DNA of 64,000 nucleotides, taken from the NCBI GenBank assembly GCA_014843695.1, contig CM026395.1, forward strand, positions 46,071,270 through 46,135,269. Direction: 5' to 3'. The DNA comes from Archivesica marissinica (taxonomy: Eukaryota; Mollusca; Bivalvia; Venerida; Vesicomyidae). Positions 36,018 to 46,018 of this stretch are shown here, in pieces. The translations under genes and the position numbers were made by a program. Every line of letters begins with the position of its first letter. The stretch's first letter is position 1. The notes below the pieces were generated by a model. The model ran no database searches and had not been told where the DNA came from. It saw only the letters and a program-made list of their open reading frames with translations.

Positions 36018-37946
36018 TCACTTGAGGTGAAGAAGTTGCGATGCTGCGTCAGAGTATTCCATCGCCGTCATGTCTCCGTTTTCCAAACGTGTTTTCAGGG
36101 CTGCTAGTCTTTGCTCGAGCTGACGATACTTTCTTTTTTTGACTGGACGAACGCCCCCTGCCTGGTATTGAAGAACCCTAATGTAGCAAGCAGCTTCAAT
36201 CCGCTGTAGTATGGAAATGATACCGAAGATGTTTGGATGGGCATGTCGTACGGCCTTCTTCAATTTACTGTGCCACCCTTCACAATGGTTTGTTGTCCTG
36301 GGACCCACAGTTGTATAATGATTCCAAAGTGGCTTATCACCCTCAACCCACTGTTCTGTTACGTAGTCTGTGAAGGCAGTAACGCTCGCAGGAAGATCCT
36401 CCTCCCCTATGACCACTAACGCTTGAAACCAAATGTCCTCTACCTCAGCTATTGGAACTAATGGCAACACCGATGCTCGTCTAACCAGTCGATGGATTGT
36501 GTCATTTTCCTTGTAGGCTGTAGAGAGTCCTAAAGCTTGAACTTTTCGCCAAACGCACTGTGTGTAATGAAAAAAGCAAGCTTTCACATTGGTGTCTGGA
36601 AAAACTCTCTGTGCGCCGTTACGGGAAGCCACCTCGTGGTCTAGAAATACAGTTTCAGGTTGAAGTTCAAAACCGTACTCCTCACATTTCTGTTTTAGTT
36701 GGCTGAAAAATGTCACGTAGACGTCAGTTGATTTTCCTGGGAGAAACGCGAATACTAGCGGATACATTTCACCGTCAATAAATCCATGTAACGTAAACAA
36801 CTGGTGAAATAAACTTGGGCACGTGTAAAATGTTCCGTCGGCGTAAATAGTGTTGGCTGCACACAGATGTTGTAGTCCAGTTCTAGTTGCGAAGACGAGC
36901 ATTTTGTTGTTTTCGTCGATGTTGATTTGAAGGAATTCGCCGCCTGCTGTTGTCTGTGTCCATTCTCCTTCTAACTGGATGTTAGCAGTTGACGTTGGAA
37001 GTACGGGACGAAGTTTACTCCGCTCTTTGTACAGTGCAGTCTTACACGTTTGGAACGTTGGTATATGTCTTGCCACTTGTTCTGTCTCTTCATCCCAATC
37101 TTTTCCGCGGATGTTGGCAATTTCTTCCTCGTAGATTGTTGGAATAGGGGTAAGTTCATCCCGACAACGTTTGCGAATATCTCCCATGATGTTTCTAATG
37201 TAATTGTCTACGTTATTGGGCGGGTGTGTGTGGTTGTCAGTATGTTTGGTTAATCTACCATCAACTGTTGTTGCCCTTGTTCCGCATCCTTGTTGACAAC
37301 ATGACCAATAAATACGATCAGGTTTACGTGATTTCATCTGAAGGGAAAAGTTTGTATACAGACAGAGGAAGGACACATATCATATTGTGTATAGACAGAC
37401 AGACGGACGTACTGACAGACGGACAAACATCATATTGACAGACGGACAAACATCATATCGTGTTAAGACAGACAGACGGACAGACATTATATTATGTAAA
37501 TACAGACAGACAGACGTACAGACATTATATTATTTAAATACAGACAGACAGTCGGACGGATGGACTCACAACACATTGTGTACAGACAGACGGACAGACA
37601 TTATATTATGTAAATACAGACAGACAGATGTACATACATTATATTATTTAAATACAGACAGACAGACAGACAGACGGATGGATGGACTCACAACACATGT
37701 ACAGACGGACGGACAAACATCATATTGTGTTAAGACAGACAGACCGACAGACAGACAGACGGATGGACTTACAGACAGACAGACAGATGGACGAACATAC
37801 ATCACATTATATAGACAGACAGACGGACACACATCAGGAGAGAAAGAAAAAAGTATACTTACATTAAATCTGAATCCACCTATCAAAAGACTTTCACCAC
37901 CTTTCTGATTATTAACAAATCGTATTTGTACTTGTGCATTAGCCAT
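36018..37946 (-). CDS. MULE transposase with N-terminal FLYWCH zinc finger, two exons
   Basis: Exon 1 is 37946-37863 (28 codons from ATG, donor AAT|GTAAGT); exon 2 is 37337-36018 after acceptor TTCCCTTCAG. The junction is phase 0. The predicted protein has 467 residues. Exon 1 supplies the first half of a FLYWCH finger (FVNNQKGGESLLIGGFRF); exon 2 supplies the second half, YWSC, with likely ligands C41, C46, H64 and H66 in joined numbering. The MULE DDE domain follows: D195 in YADGTFYTCP, D261 in FLDHE, C282-x2-H285 in ACFFHYTQC, and E381 in NHCEGWHSKLKK. A basic, coiled-coil-like tail (KKRKYRQLEQRLAALKTRLE) closes the protein. The finger should bind the element ends and the DDE core should cut and join DNA. 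No stop or frameshift breaks it. An upstream in-frame ATG at 37979 is an alternative start. Family assignment rests on motifs seen here. Confidence 0.88.
37360..37845. repeat. CAGA/CAGACGGA microsatellite inside transposase intron
   Basis: Imperfect ACAGACAGACGGAC tracts interspersed with ATCATATTGTG and TTATATTATGTAAAT blocks. It fills nearly all of the 525-bp intron (37338-37862). Open frames here are artefacts. Confidence 0.9.
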
Positions 37947-38585
37947 TATGTTACATGTATCTAGGATAATCGTGTACACAAAAATGAAACTAAATTATAT
38001 CAGTATCAATTTATATAAAAATTAATGGTCTTGTATCTTGTTTTTAATACATTAATTATCGCCTTTAATATACTCAAATAAATATTTCTTTGTTTAGATA
38101 TTGCTCTGTTGAATTTATATGAAACATCAAAGTATTCAAAAAGATAAACAGTAAACTTAAATACCAATAAATTAACACTATTGATTGCAAACTATTAATC
38201 TTATTTCTTTAATAACATCATCATCGTGTATCAATTATCAGTTTTAATTAAGAAAACTGCTTGCAAACTGTTAATCTTGTCTTTTTCAATGTATCAATTA
38301 TCAGTTTTAAACTATAACTAATATATTTTAAAAAAAGATCAAAGAAACCTAATTAATCTTAATTAATTGATATAAACTGTTATACTTTGATATAATAATA
38401 ATAATTAATTGGCAATTCTGATTATTTAATATCAATATTAATTTATGGTCCTAATAATATTAATGTATTTAGACATAATTTATCAAATCTTAAATTATAA
38501 ATATTTTACATTTATATCTCCTTATGCAGCAAATATTACACCAATAGGTAAAACAGACTATAGTCCGTAACCATGGGTTACATAA
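37947..38585. other. AT-rich 5' noncoding part of MULE
   Basis: Long AATTAATTAA-type stretches, no ORF. Expected to contain the transposase promoter; no TATA/initiator can be singled out in such AT-rich DNA. Confidence 0.5.
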
Positions 38586-38589
38586 ATTA

Positions 38590-38670
38590 AAAGTGGGTGT
38601 TTCAGGAATTTGAAAATTAAAATGTGGGGGTTTCAGGAATATGAAAATTAGAAAGTGGGTGTTTCAGGAA
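38590..38670. repeat. Right terminal repeat of MULE: three copies at exact 31-bp spacing
   Basis: AAAGTGGGTGTTTCAGGAA at 38590-38608 and 38652-38670, with AATGTGGGGGTTTCAGGAA at 38621-38639. Starts are exactly 31 bp apart, about three helical turns. Likely transposase-binding sites (inference). Confidence 0.85.
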
Positions 38671-38674
38671 TAAA

Positions 38675-38684
38675 CCGAATATCT
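38675..38684. repeat. Right target-site duplication of MULE
   Basis: CCGAATATCT, identical to 35764-35773. Confidence 0.85.
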
Positions 38685-39069
38685 TGGATATGCATATTGA
38701 AGTTTACCGAACAATCATTCTGCCTCCCTTGTGTCCCACGCCGTTTTGAAACTTTTTTAATTTGATAAACCGCTTCTTTATACATAAAACATATCCATGA
38801 TGTGTACAAAGATAAAATAAATATCAAAGCGAATTAATAAAGGACATTTAAATCATACTACTTAACAGTTCAATTAAACTGTGAGATAATTAGAATGAAA
38901 TACAATATCCTAAAATCAATACAAAACTCGGCATAATAATATATATTAAAATATTACATTCATGACTAAGAACATAAAACAGTATTTTAAAGACTAACTG
39001 ATGCTCTTTAAGTATCTACAGAGTAAAATTGACATCAATTATTTAATACATCTACTTTCTATCTCAGTC
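38685..39069. other. Unassigned spacer
   Basis: AT-rich; no signal. Confidence 0.5.
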
Positions 39070-39155
39070 GGGATGGAATGAGGTCTCGAGAGTGATTAAT
39101 TAGTTGAAATAACATGCTTCGCAATCGAGCTAAAATAAATTTGTATAAACTATTA
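39070..39155 (+). mobile_element. SINE family D tail fragment
   Basis: GGAATGAGGTCTCGAGAGTG then CGCAATCGAGCTAAAATAAA. Head absent. Confidence 0.75.
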
Positions 39156-39508
39156 AAACACCTTTAAACACTGGAGTACAGTTCTACCGCTACAGAATCT
39201 GACCAAATACGAGAACAATGGTTCGCAATAGACAGTCGCCAGTTTATTCGTGTCACTAAATGATCTGGTCCTTGTTTGGCATTTATAAGCCGTATTCGAC
39301 GGAAATACAACCGTCCGAGTCCCACAACCCACCAAATCACTATTAAACAGATGTTATCCTTATGTGTTCTTTGTGGTATAAAATACTCTTCCACACACAA
39401 ACACGTATAGTGGGAAACGCTTGTGAGTCAGGAATATGCCCATAATCAATTGTGTTACATGTGCACGTGCGGTGCTCGTGTATTGTAGTATACACTAAGT
39501 AACCGAGG
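39156..39508. other. Unassigned spacer
   Basis: Overlapping minus-strand frames (39153-39400) have no motif. Nothing supported. Confidence 0.45.
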
Positions 39509-39742
39509 CTGTCCGATTAGCGCAGTGGTTAGCGCGCTCGCTTCTCACCAATGCTACCCGGGTTCGATCCTCGGACATATGTGAGATGGTACGGTAGTCG
39601 CTAGATCGGGCAGGTGGGATTTCTCCGGGTACTCCGGTTTCCCTCAACACGAATGGCCACATTTACGCTTTCATCCGCGCCAACGAGAGTGATTAATATA
39701 AGTTGTTAAAACTTGCTTCGCAATCGTTGTAGAATAAATCAA
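39509..39742 (+). mobile_element. SINE family C, full-length copy
   Basis: GCTGTCCGATTAGCGCAGTG head, B box GGTTCGATCCTCGG, TTTCTCCGGGTACTCCGGT body, CGCCAACGAGAGTGATTAAT and GCAATCGTTGTAGAATAAAT tail. Confidence 0.88.
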
Positions 39743-39956
39743 GTTAAAACTTAAACTAAGTACCCAGCAACGCGACTGAGTGAAGTAACATAATTATTTA
39801 ATTTCGAATGTACTCGGATTAGTATGGTCACGTGCCATTGGATTCAAAAGATTGCATGTTTGTATCCAGTTCAATCCACTTAGTAAATCAAAATAGCGAA
39901 AAACTGTTAGAAGGTTAATCAATTTTAGCATGTCTTATTAACAATTCAAGTATAAA

Positions 39957-40187
39957 ATACGTGACACTCGAATACAGTGCAATGAATACGTGACACTCGA
40001 ATACAGTGCAATTAATACGTGACACTCGAATACAGTGCAATGAATACGTGACACTCGAATACAGTGCAATTAATACGTGACACTCGAATACAGTGCAATT
40101 AATACTTGACACTCGAATACAGTGCAATTAATACGTGACACTCGAATACAGTGCAATTAATACGTGACACTCGAATACAGTGCAATT
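39957..40187. repeat. 30-bp minisatellite, about 8 copies
   Basis: Unit ATACGTGACACTCGAATACA + GTGCAATTAA, with a T/G alternation (CAATTAAT or CAATGAAT). A minus-strand 70-codon frame is artefactual. Confidence 0.95.
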
Positions 40188-40329
40188 TTGTATTTCTGAA
40201 TAGGAATAATAATATTTAATCACTCTTGGTTCAATAATAACCATAAAACTGTTACAGCAGTCGCTTCAGGGGAGATCGTCTGCAAGAATTAAAGGCTTTT
40301 TAGTCATATCCGAACTACAGATAATCATC

Positions 40330-41080
40330 CGAACGATAACTACCGAGAAATCCGAAAGCAGCGTGTCAGCAATGTATTGGTGCATTTTATTATACGAGGT
40401 TGTCCACATTTAGATACAGATCGACTAGGTCAGCTTGACATCATTTATGTCAGGTAATGAATACTGTGCCTGTGGAGCAATGGAAACAGCGATGCATTAC
40501 CTTACGCAGTGTCCACGATACAACAATTCTCGTCGCCTACTCTTGTCCAATATCCCTTGCGCACCGACAACAAATAATCTTCTGTATGGCGACGATCGTT
40601 TACCATTCAAAAACAACAAATCCATCTTTCTAACTGTCCAGGCTTACATTGCAGCTACAAAGAGGTTTGATGCATGATCCGACTACCTGGTGGGTATTCC
40701 AGGTCCATCCTTCCTTTCCTGTGTGTCACACCAACCCATTTCATTTCATCCCATTTACTAATTTTCCATACCTTCCAATTCAGTTCACCACAAATTAGTG
40801 CACGCATGATGACAAAACTTGTTTCAAATTGCCCCACAAATCACAAGTACGCATACAAGCACCCAAGACCAATCGGGGCTAAAGAACCCAAGACAATGCC
40901 CGTCATGTATCACTAACCGCTCCCAATGCTAACAACTGTATATTGTAACATCCTCATGGAAAGGAATTTACATAAGCTCTCAGCTTGTTTTCCAATCCAT
41001 TTCAGATATCCTGTTGTATTTATATACCGTATATATATTGAATGAACTGAATAAAATATGTTTAAACTAATGAATACTGG
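40330..41080 (+). mobile_element. Decayed LINE 3' end (C-terminal zinc module, 3'UTR)
   Basis: The open frame at 40435-40677 reads NEYCACGAMETAMHYLTQCPRY, LLYGDDRL and FLTVQAYIAATKRF, ending at a stop. This CxCG..ET..HYL..CPxY pattern is the C-terminus of a class of invertebrate non-LTR retrotransposons. Upstream codons are scrambled by shifts. A 3'UTR continues to the AATAAAATATG near 41060. Only the C-terminal end survives. Different subfamily from the IExGR type at 20045. Confidence 0.7.
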
Positions 41081-41344
41081 AGAGAACCTGGTAATTAAAG
41101 GTGGTTGTATATTCATAGTTTTCATAACTAGTCTAGTAAAGGAAAATTAAATTCAATACTTAAATTAAACTAAAGTACTAGATTCCTAATAGCCTATCGG
41201 TATGGCAAATAAATCTTTGATACCATTAAAACTTGTTATTAATGTGCGAGATTAAGGATGCCTTTGTTTTTTCATTATATCAGAACATATTCAGGGTAGT
41301 AACGTAACATTGACTACCTTATGACGCAATAATTCCTAACGCGT

Positions 41345-41500
41345 GGTGTGTTCGCAGATGACGTAGTCCTGGTACGTAGTAACAATGGTGCTGCCACACT
41401 ATGACGTATAGCAGAAATGTATTCTGACGTTTGTGAATTATCGCCAAACGTTGCTATGCACGTTGAGACATGTGCGTATACGTATTTCCGCTCTAATTAA
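41345..41500 (+). mobile_element. Reverse transcriptase fragment with FADD motif
   Basis: One frame reads GVFADDVVLVRSNNGAATL, a stop, then RIAEMYSDVCELSPNVAMHV. FADD is the RT catalytic pair, and the following helix pattern is usual for LINE RTs. Only about 50 codons remain. It is followed at about 41505 by a headless tail (GGGTTAATAGTTTCCATCG) like that of the SINE at 16612. Confidence 0.6.
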
Positions 41501-41924
41501 GGAATACATCGCGGGTTAATAGTTTCCATCGGGGTATGAACTACATTTGGTGTGGTTAAGACGTGTGTAGGCCGAATACTTAAATATCAACCTGTAGCAC
41601 AGACACATGTTCCTTTAAGAACATTATTGTACACCATAGGATTGACATTATGCATACACATTGTTTAGCCAATATCTAAGCATATTTAAAAAGACGATAC
41701 CCCGTCACCATCAAAGCATATATGTAGAAAATGTCTAGCGGATTCACTATTTCCCCCCCAATCCTAACTGTGCTAGTGTAACTATTCCTATGTTATGTAC
41801 CATTCTTGAATGAAATATTGTTTAAACTAATTAAACTAAACATTTAAAGAGGTACGATATCACACAAATATCAACACTCACATCAAACTTTCACTTTTCA
41901 TCAGTTTAAAATCGGCACCAACAG
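41501..41924. other. SINE-tail fragment then unassigned spacer
   Basis: 41505-41590 resembles the tail of the SINE at 16612; the remainder shows nothing. Confidence 0.45.
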
Positions 41925-42060
41925 CTTAGGTCATACGGCTACTCTCCAGCTATTGTTGGGGGTAGCCCCTTATGTCTATCCGAGCAATATTGCAGGCACG
42001 GACGGACATCCTGTTAGAATCTTCGACACACCCAGTGGGATTCGAACCTACAGCTGTGAA
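41925..42060 (-). mobile_element. SINE family F fragment abutting CAA array
   Basis: Minus strand contains a B box GGTTCGAATCCCACTGGG, then the family-F body (CAGGATGTCCGTCCGTGCC, TTGCTCGGATAGAC). The tRNA 5' half has been replaced by, or expanded into, the CAA repeat at 42061. Confidence 0.6.
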
Positions 42061-42107
42061 GGGCAACAACAACAACAACAACCACAACAAGAACCACAAC
42101 CACAACC

Positions 42108-42141
<34 letters not shown>

Positions 42142-42143
42142 CC

Positions 42144-42207
<64 letters not shown>

Positions 42208-42247
42208 CCACAACAACAACCACAACAACAACCACAACACAACAACC

Positions 42248-42284
<37 letters not shown>

Positions 42285-42395
42285 CCACAAACAACAACAA
42301 CCACAACAACAACAACAACCACAACAACAACACCACAACACAACAACACCACAACAACAACACAACACAACAACAACACAACCACAACAACAACC

Positions 42396-42434
<39 letters not shown>

Positions 42435-42884
42435 GCAACCACAACACAACAACAACAACAACAACCACAACAACAAACACCACAACAACCACCAAACAAC
42501 ACAACACCACAACACAGCAACAACACAACAACAACCAACAACAACCACAACAACCACAACAACACAACCACAACATCCACCAAACCAACCACACAACAAC
42601 CACCAGATAGCAACAACCACCACACAACAACCACCACCATCAAACAACCACACAAGCACCACCACACAACAACAACCACAACACAACAACCACCGCCACC
42701 AACAACAACCACCACCACCACCAAACAAAAACCACCACCACACAACAACAACCACAACAACAACCACAACACAACAACAACAACCCCAACAACCACCATC
42801 ACACAACAACAACCCCAACAACAACAACAACCACAACACAACACAACAACAACCACAACAACCACAACAACCACAACAACAACC

Positions 42885-42963
<79 letters not shown>

Positions 42964-43030
42964 CCACAGCCACAACAACAACCACAACAACAACAACCAC
43001 AACAACAACAACCACAACAACAACAACAAC
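42061..43030. repeat. CAA/CCA microsatellite
   Basis: Nearly 1 kb of (CAA)n with CCA interruptions. The plus-strand frame 41953-43068 (371 codons, poly-Gln/Pro/His) and the minus-strand Val/Leu/Cys frames follow from the repeat. The first 30 codons of the former come from a SINE in reverse, so it is not a glutamine-rich gene. Confidence 0.95.
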
Positions 43031-44099
43031 GTTTAACAACATTTATTCAACGTAAGGCTACATTATAAATGTAACGCGATATTGAGGACGATAGCATTAC
43101 ACTAAGATACGGTGAAACACGCTTGACTAAGTGATTGTATCTTATTATACCTAGATGGTGTTTATTTTATTGGTTTTCTGTTTATATACATGTTTCACAT
43201 ACCGCGTTGGACCAGTACAAGGTAACAACATGACATAAAATGTACTATAATAGCACACTATTATACATTGATTTTTCATAAAACGTAGATGCATTTGTTA
43301 GCTAACGTTGACATTGGAAATGGAACAATGAGTAAAAAATAAATACTTTGTTTATACGCTAAAGAATCATTATTACTCCACATTTGGAACATTTCCAACA
43401 AGCATAGAACAGACTTGTCATGACATGAACAGTTTATAGTTGGCCGTTAAGAGTATAGCGCACGGGAAACCCGGTGTTTACCTGAGACATATAGGAATGT
43501 CATTGACTATTATATTAATTGACTATACATTACAGATACTATAGGTCAATGAAACATGCGGAAAGCAAGGGTTTACACAGTATAAGAGGAAGACGACATT
43601 TACTTGCCCATAAAGTCACTGACATGCGGGTAATTTACAAGCATCCATATATCAAATCAAAGCAATAATGCAACAAGACTAGATAGTGAGATAGCGTGAC
43701 TTGAATTTTTAGCAATCAAGACAAGTCTTAACCAAACCGAAAAAGAACAGACATAACAAAACATTAGCAGCAGTAACTCTGAATAGAAGGCACATGTAAC
43801 ATTGTTCACAAGGGTGTACATGTACGACGTTCATCAGTATATTTATTGTTAGTTGGACGCAGTAGAACAAAGCTTGGACTTAGCTTGACACGCGTGTCAC
43901 CTTTGTTAATATGCTTGTGGTGTTTAAGCACGTTGTCTCCGAGTCTCTTGACGATCTCCCGGGACTAATTACCATCTTGTAAATACACATATTCACAATT
44001 ATTCATACCTCTGTGTATACATGAAATTGCACACACAAATAGAGTTGTAAAACCATTGTAGAGTGTGTGCCATTGAATACGTGTTTATACTAATTTAGA
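43031..44099. other. Unassigned, largely non-repetitive region
   Basis: About 1 kb of single-copy-looking DNA. No ORF above 60 codons and no recognised element. Could be intronic or regulatory DNA. Confidence 0.45.
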
Positions 44100-44525
44100 T
44101 TTGTCGATTGCGTCGCTCTCGATACCACATTCCTGATGGAAACGATCGCCACGGGGGAGATAGATGAGACAAAGTTAGATCGCTCTCGATACCACATTCC
44201 TGATGGTAACGATCGCCACGGGGGAGATAGATGAGACAAAGTTAGATCGCTCTCGATACCACATTCCTGATGGTAACGATCGCCACGGGGGAGATAGATG
44301 AGACAAAGTTAGATCGCTCTCGATACCACATTCCTGATGGTAACGATCGCCACGGGGGAGATAGATGAGACAAAGTTAGATCGCTCTCGATACCACATTC
44401 CTGATGGTAACGATCGCCACGGGGGAGATAGATGAGACAAAGTTAGATCGCTCTCGAGACCACATTCCTGATGGAAACGATCGCCACGGGGGAGATAGAT
44501 GAGACAAAGTGGAATTTAAGCCAAA
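44100..44525 (-). repeat. 67-bp minisatellite derived from SINE family D, 6 copies
   Basis: Unit TCGCTCTCGATACCACATTC + CTGATGGTAACGATCGCCAC + GGGGGAGATAGATGAGACAA + AGTTAGA. Read on the minus strand this is the internal part of SINE D (GAGGGAGAGA, ATGGATTCCATCAGGAATGA). The last copy continues into the normal SINE flank GTGGAATTTAAG. Confidence 0.88.
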
Positions 44526-44991
44526 CCCGAATCTTGAACAGCAAATTAAAATAGATACATTTGTGAAACAACAGCGATATACGTGGTCGCCATTTTGTTA
44601 CATGTGCGACGTCATAGCAACCAACAGCTTAGCTTCCATATAAGGCGACTATTGCTTGTAATATAAATTCTCGGACTGTTTCAGCGAAATTGCTTTTAAA
44701 TTCGCGTTTTTATTCAGAGAAACATTGGAGGTGTGTGCAATAGAAGCAGAGAATAGTTATTCAGCCCTTGATGCCATATGATGTTGTTGTAGAAATGATT
44801 TTAGCCTACGTGTATCAGTGTAAATGACAGATTCAATCCATACTTTAGCTATATCTACTAGTTGTGTCAAATACACATTGGAAGCAGTTTTCAATCATTT
44901 ACATATTATTTGTTATCCAAGTCTGTACCATTATTAACCTAGATCATCCATCGCATCAGCCTTGTTTATCTAAGATTTGCGAAAGTTGTGA
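44526..44991. other. Unassigned, with a promoter-like motif cluster
   Basis: See the regulatory entry at 44583. No ORF. Confidence 0.4.
44583..44690. promoter_or_regulatory. Candidate promoter-like cluster
   Basis: CGCCATTTTG (YY1-like), GACGTCAT (CRE-like) directly overlapping CATAGCAACC (RFX X-box half site), then ATATAAATTCTCG about 50 bp on. The motifs are seen; function is inference, and no adjacent gene is recognised. Confidence 0.22.
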
Positions 44992-45216
44992 GAGCGCTGT
45001 GGTACCGCGTTCTTTCCAGGTGCGAAATGTCCGGAGTTCGAGCCTCGCTGTAGCCGTCATGATTGTGCCCTTAGGCAAGGCATTTAGATTCAATATTGCC
45101 TCTCTCCCTCGTGGCAATGGATTCCATTAGGAATAAGGTATCAATAGTGATTAATATATATAAGTTGTAAGAACTTGTAAGAACTCGTAATGGAGCTAAT
45201 TTAAAAATAAAATTGT
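44992..45216 (+). mobile_element. SINE family D, full-length but diverged
   Basis: AGTTGTGAGAGCGCTGTGGT head, B box GAGTTCGAGCCTCG, TGTGCCCTTAGGCAAGGCAT body, AATAAGGTATCAATAGTGAT tail. The terminal CGCAATCGAGC has decayed to CGTAATGGAGC. Confidence 0.82.
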
Positions 45217-45312
45217 ACAAATATAAAATTTAAGATACTACGCGTGTGACATTGGCTTGTCTTCGATCGTCAATGACATGCAGCTTTATTAGTTTGTTGT
45301 CATCAAAGTGCC

Positions 45313-45487
45313 AGTTACTAAGCAATACAACACATAGTGCCTTGCTTGCTCAAGGATACCTCACATAATGATGTTTGCTTCTAACCCTATAATCGATGGT
45401 CGAGCATTCGAAATAAAGTAATGGCATATCATTATGTGAGGTATCCTTGAGCAAGCAAGGCACTATGTGTTGTATTGCTTAGTAACT
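45313..45487. repeat. Perfect 60-bp inverted repeat with 55-nt loop
   Basis: Arms 45313-45372 and 45428-45487 are exact reverse complements (AGTTACTAAGCAATACAACA ... CACATAATGAT). No mismatch in 60 bp. The loop (45373-45427) is unrelated sequence. No target duplication or internal ORF. Foldback element, inverted duplication or hairpin RNA source; the sequence alone does not decide. Confidence 0.97.
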
Positions 45488-45559
45488 TAGTATACACTAG
45501 ACAAATGTTTACTGTTTTAAATAAAATGTTTTTTTGGGATTGCAGTCGCGCCAAAAGCT

Positions 45560-45715
45560 TACTACACATGACGACACTACAGCTATTAATGGTGGAAGGA
45601 ATACACCGGGTGCTTCTCCGAATAGTATCTCAGGTACGGACGGGTACCCGGGTAAAATCACCGACCTTCTGCAAGCCAGCAGGATAATTTCCTCACTAGA
45701 AAGAATTCGATAATA
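45560..45715 (-). mobile_element. SINE family F fragment
   Basis: Minus-strand body words: CTATCCTGCTGGCTTGCAG-like, GGTGATTTTACCCGGGTAC, CCGTCCGTACCTGAGATAC. Head absent. Confidence 0.6.
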
Positions 45716-45803
45716 AATTGTGATTTGTGCTATATTGATGAAATTATTAAACACTTGGAAGTTTAACTTGAACGCTATCTGAAAGATAATATATTGTTCT
45801 CTT

Positions 45804-46018
45804 CACCTGGGCAAGCGGTTACGGTTGTAACCTATCATCACTGATGATCACGGTTCGAGCCCCGCTCAGACCGTGTCTCTTATATGAAACAGTTGGCAGT
45901 ATCTTACGGAGATACGTGCACCAAGTACTGGCTAACAGCTGGAGACATCCAGAAAAGGTAACTAGTGCCCGTCGCTCAAATGGACAACCGGTAGCGACGT
46001 TAAATAAACTTAAATAAA
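45804..46018 (+). mobile_element. SINE with family-B head and family-A tail
   Basis: Class-II tRNA-like head with long variable arm (TAACCTATCATCACTGATGA) and B box GGTTCGAGCCCC. Body TGAAACAGTTGGCAGTATC. Tail CGTCGCTCAAATGGACAACC, GGTAGCGACGTTAAATAAAC, the family-A tail. The copy at 50581 has the same head with another tail. Confidence 0.75.

Larger units (their letters stand above)
35774..38674 (-). mobile_element. FLYWCH-MULE (Mutator-like) DNA transposon, apparently complete
   Basis: About 2.9 kb between perfect 10-bp target duplications (CCGAATATCT). The ends share the inverted core TTCCTGAAAC[C/A]CCCACTTT: left at 35780-35798, right at 38652-38670. Inside is one two-exon transposase gene on the minus strand (36018-37946). 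Near the transposase 5' side (37947-38585) is an AT-rich stretch that would hold the promoter. Near its 3' side is a short 0.2-kb tail. Terminal inverted repeats are short (about 20 bp), but extra copies of the core sit just inside both ends. Intact reading frame and perfect target duplication suggest a recent insertion; activity is not shown. Confidence 0.85.

Noticed and set aside
41950..43068. Poly-Gln and poly-Val/Leu/Cys proteins
   Set aside because: CAA/CCA microsatellite translated on both strands; flanked by SINE sequence.
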